A DNA stretch of 64,000 nucleotides, taken from the NCBI GenBank assembly GCA_017745075.1, contig JAGIAD010000003.1:496001-560000 (forward strand), given 5' to 3'. Position numbers and translations under genes: made by a program. This document shows positions 29,718-37,394 of this stretch, one piece after another. The DNA is from Sphingobacteriaceae bacterium. GTDB lineage: Bacteria; Bacteroidota; Bacteroidia; Sphingobacteriales; Sphingobacteriaceae. How positions within the stretch are numbered: position 1 is the stretch's first letter; every line of letters starts with the position of its first letter. The notes under the pieces were generated by a model. It saw only the letters and a list, made by a program, of their open reading frames with translations. It did not search any database and was not told where the DNA came from.

Positions 29718-29776
29718 CAACCTTATCACGCATTATTCGGATCGAAATATCATTTGTAAGTAAAGGAAAAAGGGCC

Positions 29777-31201
29777 TTATTTTCTCTTCTTTTTAAACAC
29801 TTTAACGATAAGCTCCTTGTAATAATTTACATCAAAAAGAGCAGAATCTACAGTAGCTTTATAGGTTAAAAAGGCCGCCAGAGGCGACAGCACAATTACA
29901 GCAATCCACATGCCGAATATCGGGTTCAGGTTTCCTTCGCGTGCTGATTTTTCGGCCACGGTAGTAATAATGTGGTACACCAGGAAGAAACAAATGGCCA
30001 CCACTACGGGTAAACCCATCCCCCCTTTCCTGATAATGGCACCCAGTGGCGCGCCGATAAAGAAAAGCAGTATACAGGACGCGGCCAATGTAAACTTGCG
30101 CTGGTATTCTACCGTTGTAAAAATAATTTCGCCCATTAAATCAGTTTGGCGCGGAACCCAGTTGGGTACGTGCTGCATAATATTCGCTACTGTATTCGTG
30201 GCATTTTCAAGCGCCTGTTTCCGCGATCCGTTTGGAATACTCTTGAGAATGACGTCATTAATTTGTTTCGGTACTGCTTTTACTTTGGTATAACCTTTAG
30301 TGGTGTTAAACTGCCTGAAGTTGCTCGTAAAGTTGGCAATGGTCCTGATATTTAAACTATCGAGCTGTTTATTAAGCGAATCGCGTTTTTTTACGATCCC
30401 CTTTAAATTGAGCATCGGGGTGCTGTTTCCGAATGCATTCGGATCGGTTGTACTCGGATCGAAAGACGACATGTCAAAACGTGGCCAGGTCTCTTTAAAA
30501 CGGTTCCTCGTAAAAATCTGCCTTGGGTTGTACATGCCGTTTTTTGAGGCCTGCTCTTCGTACTGGATGCCGTTTTTAAGGTTAAGCTGTAAGAATTTAC
30601 CATCAGAGGTTTTACTCATTTTACCTTCTTTGGCCAGAATAATTTTTGGAATACCGTTGTTCTCGCGGTGATCGTAAATCATGATATTGTGAAGGGTACC
30701 ATCTTCTTCTTTAGAATCTACGCGAATGGCATAACCTGGAATATCATTGTTAAAAACACCCGGCTTGATTAAAAAAGAGAGTTTTTTGTTCCTGATATCG
30801 TACAGCAGCGAACCAAATTTCAGGTTGGCTTTGGGCAGCATGTAGTTGGCGAAAAAGAAAGAGGCAAAGGTGAGCATCAAAATCACCACAAATAAGGGGC
30901 GCATGGCTTTCTGTAGAGAAATACCCGCCGATTTAATGGCCACGAGCTCATAATTTTCGCCAAGTGTACCAAAAGTCATGATGGAAGACAGCAATACCGA
31001 TAATGGAAGTGCCATTGATACGTTGGCCGCCGAAGCGTAATACATCAGCTCCAGAATGGTGTACCACTCGAAACCTTTCCCGATTAAATCATCAATCCAT
31101 TTAAAGAGGAAAAACATTAACAGAATAAACATCATAACAAAAAATGTTGCTATGAATGGCTTCACAAATGCTTTTATTAATAGAAGATGTATTTTTTTCA
31201 C
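29777..31201 (-). CDS. LptF/LptG family permease
   Basis: 474 residues. Inner-membrane permease of the lipopolysaccharide export ABC machine. An N-terminal bundle of three helices (about residues 10-110, with FVKPFIATFFVMM), a large periplasmic beta-jellyroll domain (about 130-345) and a C-terminal bundle of three helices (about 370-455, with FIGAPLGAIIRKGGMGLPV) follow the YjgP/YjgQ plan. The periplasmic domain contains a long insertion (about 225-340) rich in Ser/Thr/Asn. Only one such gene is seen here; the ATPase LptB is elsewhere. It follows the START-like gene by 30 bases. Confidence 0.9.
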   Translation of the reverse strand: MKKIHLLLIKAFVKPFIATFFVMMFILLMFFLFKWIDDLIGKGFEWYTILELMYYASAANVSMALPLSVLLSSIMTFGTLGENYELVAIKSAGISLQKAMRPLFVVILMLTFASFFFANYMLPKANLKFGSLLYDIRNKKLSFLIKPGVFNNDIPGYAIRVDSKEEDGTLHNIMIYDHRENNGIPKIILAKEGKMSKTSDGKFLQLNLKNGIQYEEQASKNGMYNPRQIFTRNRFKETWPRFDMSSFDPSTTDPNAFGNSTPMLNLKGIVKKRDSLNKQLDSLNIRTIANFTSNFRQFNTTKGYTKVKAVPKQINDVILKSIPNGSRKQALENATNTVANIMQHVPNWVPRQTDLMGEIIFTTVEYQRKFTLAASCILLFFIGAPLGAIIRKGGMGLPVVVAICFFLVYHIITTVAEKSAREGNLNPIFGMWIAVIVLSPLAAFLTYKATVDSALFDVNYYKELIVKVFKKKRK

Positions 31202-31231
31202 CCAGCAAAGGTAAACAATACGCAGATAATA

Positions 31232-31612
31232 TTATGCACCCAATACGCTAATCAGGTAATCGATCTGGTTATCCCAGATTAATTTTTTCTCTGCCAGGAG
31301 TTCATCGGTAGTAAAATCAGTAATCGAGAGGGCAACATCGTTGGTCAGTTCATCCTGTACAATTTCCATCTCAAAATAACATTGAGGTTCATCATCCAGC
31401 CACTTAAATTTAACCAGTTTATTTTCTTTAACGGCAACCAGCTTGGCTTTCTGCTGCTCATCATCCCAGGTAAAAGTGTATACCTGATCGCGAAAATTCA
31501 CATCGTCCGCAAACCATTGCGATAAGCCGTTGGGCTCACTTATAAAACTATATAATATTCTTGGTGACGATCTAACTTCGTACTCTAGTGTAAATTTTTT
31601 CTTTTCTGCCAT
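31232..31612 (-). CDS. START-like / AHSA1-type domain protein
   Basis: 126 residues, soluble. The pattern FTLEYEVRSSPRILYSFIS, GLSQWFADDV and FKWLDDEPQCYFEMEI fits the Bet v1/START-like helix-grip fold with a ligand cavity. Such proteins are common single-domain members in Bacteroidota with unknown ligands. Located 30 bases upstream of the LptF/G-type permease and probably in its operon, which hints at a lipid-related role. Confidence 0.8.
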   Translation of the reverse strand: MAEKKKFTLEYEVRSSPRILYSFISEPNGLSQWFADDVNFRDQVYTFTWDDEQQKAKLVAVKENKLVKFKWLDDEPQCYFEMEIVQDELTNDVALSITDFTTDELLAEKKLIWDNQIDYLISVLGA

Positions 31613-31711
31613 GTTAGTACTCTACCAGGATAATTTCCGGACTATTTTTTTAATATTATTTTTCTAAAGAAAGGTAATTTATTCTATATCTGCAACAATA
31701 TAATTTTTATT

Positions 31712-31775
31712 AGGTGCATTGGTTCATTTGTCATTAGTTCATTTGTCATTAGTTCATTATTCAGTGGTCATTCCC
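31712..31775. repeat. TTCATTTGTCATTAG minisatellite
   Basis: Two adjacent copies of TTCATTTGTCATTAG followed by TTCATTATTCAGTGGTCATT, in the same orientation as the repeats after the tamB-like gene. Confidence 0.6.
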
Positions 31776-31847
31776 CTCGTTAGTTCATGCCAGCAGGCTA
31801 TTTTGATCACAAACGCGGGGCGGGTAGTTGATTAATCGACTCCTAAT

Positions 31848-32440
31848 TTACCATATAAGAAATTTTAGTCCATTTAAGTTCTCGATTAAACTTATATGAA
31901 TCTTATATATCTTATGTGGTTAGGAAAGGCTGGTAATTATTGAAATTTAAAAAGCTGGCGTATAGGTCTTTTACCATATAAGAAATTTTAGTCCATTTAA
32001 GTCTCGATTGAACTTATATGAACCTTATATATCTTATGTAGTTAGGAAAGGCAGGTAATTGTTGAAATTTAAAAAGCAGGCGTATAGGCCTTTTACCATA
32101 TAAGAAATTTTAGTCCATTTAAGTTCTCGATTGAGCTTATATGAACCTTATATATCTTATATGGTGAGGAAAGGCAGGTAGTTGTTGAAATTTAAAAAGC
32201 AGGTGTATAGCTCTTTTACCATATAAGAAATTTTAGTCTATTTAAGTCTCGATTGAACTTATATGAACCTTATATATCTTATGTGGTGAGGAAAGGCTGG
32301 TAATTGTTAAAATTTAAAAAGCAGGCTTATCGGTCTTTTACCATATAAGAAATTTTAGTCCATTTAAGTTCTCGATTGAGCTTATATGAACCTTATATAT
32401 CTTATATGGTGAGGAAAGGCAGGTAATTATTGAAATCTGT
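31848..32440. repeat. Five-copy tandem repeat, unit 122-123 bp, each a long imperfect hairpin
   Basis: Units start TTACCATATAAG at 31848, 31971, 32093, 32216 and 32338. The first ~72 bases of each form an inverted repeat: ACCATATAAGA...TTTAAGTTC pairs with GAACTTATATG...TCTTATGTGGT around a short TCGATT loop. The other ~50 bases (GGAAAGGCAGGTAATTG, TTTAAAAAGCAGGCGTATAG) are unpaired spacer. No gene. Confidence 0.92.
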
Positions 32441-32489
32441 TCACTACTTTCAGTATAGAACAAAATGTAAACCTATTCCAGTATAAGAG

Positions 32490-32661
32490 TTTACCATTCT
32501 CTACCCCCTTGTTTACCATTCCCTACCTATTCTTTACCTTTTCTGTACCATTTATTTACCTTTTGTTTACCTTTTCTGTACACCAGGTTAACCCCATGTT
32601 AACCCTTTGCTTACCCATTCTTTACCCTGGCCTTACCTAATTCATTACCTGCAGGGTAAAG
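32490..32661. repeat. TTTACC array in a gene-free region
   Basis: Six TTTACC hexamers and several TTACC/TAACCC variants in the same direction at irregular 10-25 base steps, pyrimidine-rich in between, closed by one inverted GGTAAA at 32655-32660. The remaining sequence to 32985 shows no recognisable gene or structure. Confidence 0.6.
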
Positions 32662-32986
32662 ATTTGGCGAACATCAGCTACAGCAAAGGTCATCCTGGGG
32701 ATTAGTTGCCCGCACCAACAGGTATAGCGCTCCGATACACTTCTTCAATATGCTGAAATTCCCTCAATATGTACAGCAAATAACAGGCTTAATGACACTA
32801 TTATAATAACCACCGGTTGTTTAAGCCGCATAAATACAGCGGTTCCTAGTGCTACCGCCTTCTAAAAACAGGCTCCGTTAGCGGCCAAAACAACCACTAC
32901 AGCCTGTTCAAAACAATAAAATTTACTGATTGATAGCACGTTAAAGTATTTTTCACATTTCTTTTTTATAGAATGTATATTTATTC

Positions 32987-32994
32987 TATATTTG
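32987..32994 (+). promoter_or_regulatory. -7 promoter box of the tRNA gene
   Basis: TATATTTG, perfect TAnnTTTG, 54 bases before the mature tRNA 5' end. Confidence 0.5.
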
Positions 32995-33048
32995 CAGCTC
33001 TTAAAAATAACCATAGTTGTATTTACGTTATTGAGTAAATATACACCC

Positions 33049-33122
33049 GGCGGGGTAGCTCAGATGGTTAGAGCGCAGGATTCATAACCCTGAGGTCGGC
33101 AGTTCGATCCTGCTCCCCGCTA
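33049..33122 (+). tRNA. tRNA with CAT anticodon (tRNA-Met, elongator type)
   Basis: A 74-base cloverleaf: acceptor GGCGGGG pairs with CCCCGCT (first pair G-T), D arm GCTC...GAGC, anticodon loop TTCATAA on stem CAGG/CCTG with an A-C mismatch at its top, T arm GGCAG-TTCGATC-CTGCT. CCA is not encoded directly after the discriminator A. The three consecutive G-C pairs of an initiator stem are absent, so elongator Met is likeliest; a lysidine-modified tRNA-Ile also has CAT and cannot be ruled out. Confidence 0.92.
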
Positions 33123-33130
33123 CACCAATT

Positions 33131-33172
33131 ACAAAAACCGCTAACACACTGATTGTTAGCGGTTTTTGTGTT
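33131..33172 (+). terminator. Terminator after the tRNA
   Basis: Perfect 15-bp arms ACAAAAACCGCTAAC (33131-33145) and GTTAGCGGTTTTTGT (33155-33169), 9-base loop. Confidence 0.9.
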
Positions 33173-33312
33173 AAAACAGGCTTATTTTAAAAATGCTTTG
33201 AATTTCCTACAGATTCATAAAACACTCAAAATCAATCAATTAATCCAAATTTCAAAGTTCAACCCTCACTCCACACCAGAACAGGAATGTTCGAACACAA
33301 ACTGATAATCAA

Positions 33313-33486
33313 TCACTTAGGCTTATTTTCAGTTTCTACACCAACATCGAACGTTTGATCAATGTTTTCGCGAAGGATAATTTCAACGATAAGGCTTGCC
33401 ATAAAGTCCAATAGTTGTTTTTCTTCATCTTTGATTATTCGTGATTTTTGGATACGATTTGCTCGGCGTTTTTTCATATTGAACAT
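33313..33486 (-). CDS. Small hypothetical protein (57 aa)
   Basis: ATG at 33486, TGA at 33313-33315, 57 residues: a basic N-terminus (MKKRRANRIQKSR) followed by a helical stretch (KDEEKQLLDFMASLIVEIIL) and an acidic tail. The composition is protein-like, and basic-head small proteins of this sort are common next to mobile or regulatory genes in Bacteroidota. The product is unknown. Confidence 0.5.
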   Translation of the reverse strand: MFNMKKRRANRIQKSRIIKDEEKQLLDFMASLIVEIILRENIDQTFDVGVETENKPK

Positions 33487-33848
33487 TTATAATTACATTT
33501 CTATATTAATCCATTAGATCGGTAATTATATTGGAGTTTATCCAAAAAAGGCAATAAGCTGACTTAAAAGTAGAAAAAGAATGGCCCAGAAATTCATTTG
33601 GGCCAAACTATAAATAATCTTGCTAATCATTGATGAATGATGGATAAGTTCTAATCTAGTATTTACCTCTTACACTTATATTAACCTATAGTTAATTTTA
33701 CCAACATCTACATTAATAATACTTGATTTAGTAGCGGGAACAGTTTGAAAACATACTTTCAGAATAGTAAGCATTGAAATTTATTATTAATAGAAACAGT
33801 GGTTTTGAAGAAATTTAGGAATACTTAACATTCCGATAGAGTAATGGA
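33487..33848. other. Gene-free stretch with one inverted repeat
   Basis: TGGCCCA (33582-33588) and TGGGCCA (33599-33605) form a stem around a 10-base loop; on the minus strand it is followed by TTCTTTTTCT, so it could end a minus-strand transcript, though no such gene lies to its right. Otherwise A+T-rich without recognisable features. Confidence 0.5.
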
Positions 33849-33944
33849 ATGATCTTACATGAATTTTTATTTTATTTGAATAATAGTAATTTAGAGAGAT
33901 GGTCAGATAACTGGAACTTCTGTTATCAAAAAGTACTTACAGAA

Positions 33945-34310
33945 ATGGAAACCGCTGAAAAATTCAAGGTTGCGTCAAACATGGTACTGATCAGCCTACT
34001 GCTTGGCTTATCAAATATTTTCATACAAGGTATTGAAGGTGCCGCAGATATTTTTCTAACCCTGGTCATACTTAGCTTTAGGTATCTTGTTTCAAATCTA
34101 ATCATGCGCAGGTTTAAGTGGGCCAAATACCTGTTAATACCTTTAGTAGCCCGAAGCCTTTACAGGCTCGCCTCTTCGGACAGTTCAACGACTTCAAGTA
34201 TATTTTACTATGTCTTTCCTGTTGTTTCACAGCTGGTACTCGTTGTATTTGCCTTCATATTGCTTCAGAGTTTACCGAGAGGGATTTCCCAGAAAAAAAA
34301 CAATTCCTAA
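33945..34310 (+). CDS. Small integral membrane protein of unknown function
   Basis: 121 residues from ATG 33945; the frame is open from ATG 33849, but the extra 32 residues are polar and unlike the rest. Starting at METAEKFKVASNMV gives four hydrophobic segments with a charged turn (MRRFKWAKYLL), a layout seen in unclassified four-helix membrane proteins of Bacteroidota. No function can be assigned. The DUF202 gene follows 143 bases downstream. Confidence 0.6.
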   Translation: METAEKFKVASNMVLISLLLGLSNIFIQGIEGAADIFLTLVILSFRYLVSNLIMRRFKWAKYLLIPLVARSLYRLASSDSSTTSSIFYYVFPVVSQLVLVVFAFILLQSLPRGISQKKNNS

Positions 34311-34453
34311 GCATCTTGTCAGATCACAATAAATTAGCTTAGTATTATTCTAACCAAAATAGTGGAAAGGCATTCCATAAGGTTGATGTAAGTTAATAAA
34401 CCACAGAACGAAAACCATTTTTACCAATGAGTGTTCGGTTATAAAACAAAAAA

Positions 34454-34837
34454 ATGAAGGATATGCATAATGCGGGTACGCCTGGAGACCATCTGGCCAA
34501 TGAGCGGACTTTCCTGGCCTGGGTCAGGACGAGTATTGCCGTAATGGGCTTTGGTTTTGTCGTGGTTAAGTTTTCACTTTTTATCAGACAGATTGCACTT
34601 GCGCTAGGAACAAAGGCTTCTGTACACCAGACCGGTGATTCCCAACGGATAGGCATATTACTGGTCGCACTGGGAACGATAACCATCGTATTCTCCTTTG
34701 TCCGTTACCGTAAAACCAAGGTGCAGCTTGATGCCGGGCATTACTATCACTCAACATTATTTATAAAAGTAATGACTGTATTGATCTTTGTATCAAGTAT
34801 AGCTCTGCTCGTCTATTTGATGAAAGCAATCGCATAG
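34454..34837 (+). CDS. DUF202 (YidH-like) membrane protein
   Basis: 127 residues. The N-terminal motif DHLANERTFLAWVRTSIAVMG is the DUF202 hallmark (LANERTxLAWxRT), followed by three membrane segments (about residues 28-48, 65-85, 100-122). Function unknown throughout the family. Upstream lies another small membrane protein gene; downstream is a convergent response regulator. Confidence 0.9.
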   Translation: MKDMHNAGTPGDHLANERTFLAWVRTSIAVMGFGFVVVKFSLFIRQIALALGTKASVHQTGDSQRIGILLVALGTITIVFSFVRYRKTKVQLDAGHYYHSTLFIKVMTVLIFVSSIALLVYLMKAIA

Positions 34838-34851
34838 CGATAGCCTAATCT

Positions 34852-35220
34852 TCATTCCTTTTCTTTAAGAAGGTTCCTGATTTTTAATATCAGTTCAAAA
34901 ATATCGAAGGGCTTCGAAGCAAACTCATCAGCAGTACAAATTTCTCTCATCCTGTAAATATCTTCATGGGCACTCATCATGATGACAGGGATATGCCTGG
35001 TCTTTTCATCTGATTTCAACTTATTGCATAGTTCCATCCCGTTTCCATCCCCCAACATAACATCCAATATAAAAAGATCCGGCGGGCTATTGGTTGCAAC
35101 ACCGATAAATGAGCCTATTGATGCATATTCCGCTACCTGAAAATTTTCATCCTCAAGAAAGAATTTTAGCATGTCCCTGATACCATCATTATCTTCCAGT
35201 AATATGATTTTTTTTCTCAT
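34852..35220 (-). CDS. Stand-alone response regulator receiver protein
   Basis: 122 residues consisting only of a receiver domain: acidic pair E9-D10, phosphoacceptor Asp53 in LFILDVML, switch Ser83 in MMSAHED, and Lys103 in SKPFD. No output domain, so it would act by protein-protein contact like CheY or Spo0F. No histidine kinase gene is nearby. A 57-residue protein gene lies just upstream on the same strand. Confidence 0.9.
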   Translation of the reverse strand: MRKKIILLEDNDGIRDMLKFFLEDENFQVAEYASIGSFIGVATNSPPDLFILDVMLGDGNGMELCNKLKSDEKTRHIPVIMMSAHEDIYRMREICTADEFASKPFDIFELILKIRNLLKEKE

Positions 35221-35238
35221 ATGCAGTGATTCTAATAA

Positions 35239-35412
35239 TCATTTCTTTTTAGAAAATCCCGTTTCTTCATTTAAACATTCCAAAAGTCTTTTTAGAAATC
35301 TTTGCCTTGATTCCGGGTCTTCAGATGCAACATTTCCGTCCAGCCAAGGTTTTTTTAAAATAATTTTTCCCACGGGCTCATCAATGCACCTGTTTCCTTT
35401 CACTTTTACCAT
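35239..35412 (-). CDS. Small hypothetical protein (57 aa)
   Basis: ATG at 35412, TGA at 35239-35241. 57 residues with MVKVKGNRCIDEPVGKIILK, then KPWLDGNVASEDPESRQRFL and a lysine tail; no membrane segment. Codon use and composition look coding. It lies 29 bases from the downstream beta-structured protein gene and just upstream of the response regulator on the same strand. Function unknown. Confidence 0.55.
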   Translation of the reverse strand: MVKVKGNRCIDEPVGKIILKKPWLDGNVASEDPESRQRFLKRLLECLNEETGFSKKK

Positions 35413-35441
35413 AATAATTTATATTGAATTAAGTTTCCAGA

Positions 35442-36005
35442 TCATCTATTTTTACCTATTGCAAAAGCCAAGCGCAAGCCAAAAAAAGAGACCTCACCGC
35501 CGCTACCTTTCCATCCTTCATACCGCAGACCAAGATCTGCACCATAACTATTCGAAAAAGGCAGATAAACGCCAAGGGTTGGGCCGTAGGAAAATGACGA
35601 ACTGATCCTATCCCCCAGGGTATTGGCAGTACCCACCTCAATTGCGGCATAGTAAATCCTTGCGAAATAATATTTAGCCCCCAGTTTTATGGGTAGTACA
35701 CCATTTGCACGGGTCTCCTCTCCGTTATAATCAAGGCGTTTTTTGACTTCATCCCTATAACGAAAAACCAAATAACTGGCAGAACCAGTAAGGTTAATAG
35801 CGTTTGCGATATTATATTCTGCCTTAACCGAAGCACCGTATCCATTGACATACACCTTCGCTGTTTTTCCTGTTGGAAAGCCCATCACAAAACCCATGGA
35901 TATTTTAGAGAAGGCAGCGTTACCCTGCGCCTGTACCATTGCGGCCACTAGTAAAAATACCGCTATCAAACAAAACTTCGATGTCCATTTGCCGGAAGTA
36001 CTCAT
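35442..36005 (-). CDS. Outer-membrane beta-barrel-type protein
   Basis: 187 residues; a signal peptide (hydrophobic at about 11-24, cleaved after VQAQ) precedes alternating strands with Gly/aromatic residues (LTGSASYLVFRY, LGAKYYFARIYYAAIEVG, GADLGLRYEGWK) and ends with the strand FFGLRLAFAIGKNR. This is the usual pattern of 8-stranded OmpW/OmpA-like barrels; family not identified. Its start overlaps the stop of the preceding 76-residue gene by 4 bases, so the two are coupled. Confidence 0.8.
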   Translation of the reverse strand: MSTSGKWTSKFCLIAVFLLVAAMVQAQGNAAFSKISMGFVMGFPTGKTAKVYVNGYGASVKAEYNIANAINLTGSASYLVFRYRDEVKKRLDYNGEETRANGVLPIKLGAKYYFARIYYAAIEVGTANTLGDRISSSFSYGPTLGVYLPFSNSYGADLGLRYEGWKGSGGEVSFFGLRLAFAIGKNR

Positions 36006-36232
36006 AAGGAAATCCTGGTAAAAAGGTTCAACTCGTTTATTATGCGCTCCAGATATGGAGCAAGTTTAAAATCCCTGGAGATGAAGGACGTAACGCCCTG
36101 TTTTCTGCATTCCCAAACCGTCCCAAGGAGTTCTCCCTCGATGTAGATCTGATTGCATTTTTTCTTCGGTATACCTATACAAACGTGCATACCACCCATT
36201 TCAAACTCATGGTTGAATTCTAAATTTTTCAT
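36002..36232 (-). CDS. Small hypothetical protein (76 aa), coupled to the barrel gene
   Basis: 76 residues, soluble, no signal. Pattern HEFEMGGMHVCIGIPKKKCN then a charged helix; two Cys residues and one further CRKQ. I do not recognise a family. It ends in a 4-base overlap with the barrel gene and follows the RND operon by 69 bases, so it may be in that operon. Confidence 0.55.
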   Translation of the reverse strand: MKNLEFNHEFEMGGMHVCIGIPKKKCNQIYIEGELLGTVWECRKQGVTSFISRDFKLAPYLERIINELNLFTRISL

Positions 36233-36301
36233 ATTTTCCTTTTCTCTTATCTGACTAATAAAAAGATTTGCCAGGCAGGTTGCGCTCCGCCTGGCAAAGT
36301 A

Positions 36302-37381
36302 TTAAAGCGCTTGACCGCTTTTGATCTCATCATTAGCAGGCGAGACAATCTCTGCCCCTGCTTTGATTGCTCCGAAAATCTCGGTCATGTCCGTTCCCTT
36401 CATCCCTTCCTTGATGTCAACGAGATGGGCTTTACCGTTTTCCACCTCCACTACATATTTGCGCTCTGTAGACCGGACAATAGCCGAATTTGGCACAAGA
36501 AGCGAGGTTGCACCGGATTTAAGCGGTATTTCAACCTCTGCATACATTCCGGCCTTTAAACGGTTATCTTTATTGGCTACATCAACCTCCACTACTTCCT
36601 GGCGCATATTGCCAAGGGAATTTGCAGACCGACTGATCTTTGCCTGGTGCTGTTCGCCCGGTAGCGCATTGAAGCGGAACTTGACAATTTTACTGAGGTC
36701 AACTTTGTCTACATAATCCTCAGGAATAGATACTTCAAGCCTCATTCGGGCCAGGTCCTGCAATACCAGCATAGGCAGGTCCGAGGATTTCCCTGCTGAT
36801 ACCAGTGCTCCCGGAGAAACATTTCTGTCCACGATCACCCCATCGAAAGGCGCATATACTTTTAAGTAATCCTGCATGGTGCGTACAGAAGCAACGTTTG
36901 ACCGTTCGGCCTCGGCAATGGCCTTATCGCCTTTCATCCTGGAAAGCGCATTGTCAAGCTCTAATGGAGATACCGAACCTTCCTCCTTTGCTGCTTCTTT
37001 AAGCCGCCTGTATTTCTCACTGCTTGCTGATGCAGTCTCACGTGCCTGCAGGTAGCGGGAATTTGCTGACTGTAACTGCGATTCAAGTTCTGGTGCTTCC
37101 AGGGTCATCAGCAGCTGGCCCTTGGTAACCTTTGAGCCCAAGTCGACCAATATGGCCTTCACAAACCCGTTGGCTTTCGGAAAAATGTTTACCTGATTGA
37201 AAGGCTTGAGCATCCCCGGAATACGGGTATAACTGGAAAGGGCCTGCTCTTCAACCTTGGCGGTTTCATATTTGGATTTCTTGCCTTTTTTTGCGGGACT
37301 GATGTCCACAGGCTTCTGGTTTCCGCTACAAGCTGCCAGGGTACTGATCAAAATTATAATTGGAATGAATCTGGTTTTCAT
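36302..37381 (-). CDS. RND efflux periplasmic adaptor (MFP/HlyD type)
   Basis: 359 residues. A lipobox (ISTLAACSGN, Cys18) anchors it to the inner membrane. Barrel-sandwich (about residues 60-90 and 150-190, NIFPKANGFVKAILVDLGSKV), an alpha-hairpin (about 95-150), a beta-barrel domain and a C-terminal membrane-proximal domain are all visible. It links the RND pump to the TolC-like channel; the pump starts 13 bases upstream. Compounds exported are not known. Confidence 0.93.
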   Translation of the reverse strand: MKTRFIPIIILISTLAACSGNQKPVDISPAKKGKKSKYETAKVEEQALSSYTRIPGMLKPFNQVNIFPKANGFVKAILVDLGSKVTKGQLLMTLEAPELESQLQSANSRYLQARETASASSEKYRRLKEAAKEEGSVSPLELDNALSRMKGDKAIAEAERSNVASVRTMQDYLKVYAPFDGVIVDRNVSPGALVSAGKSSDLPMLVLQDLARMRLEVSIPEDYVDKVDLSKIVKFRFNALPGEQHQAKISRSANSLGNMRQEVVEVDVANKDNRLKAGMYAEVEIPLKSGATSLLVPNSAIVRSTERKYVVEVENGKAHLVDIKEGMKGTDMTEIFGAIKAGAEIVSPANDEIKSGQAL

Positions 37382-37394
37382 GTTATTTATCTTT

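Noticed and set aside
31848..32661. CRISPR array
   Set aside because: Units of 122 bp with hairpins and near-identical spacers, and no cas genes; the array is a tandem repeat.
33049..33122. Initiator tRNA-Met
   Set aside because: The three consecutive G-C pairs of the anticodon stem are broken by an A-C pair, and position 1 pairs with 72.
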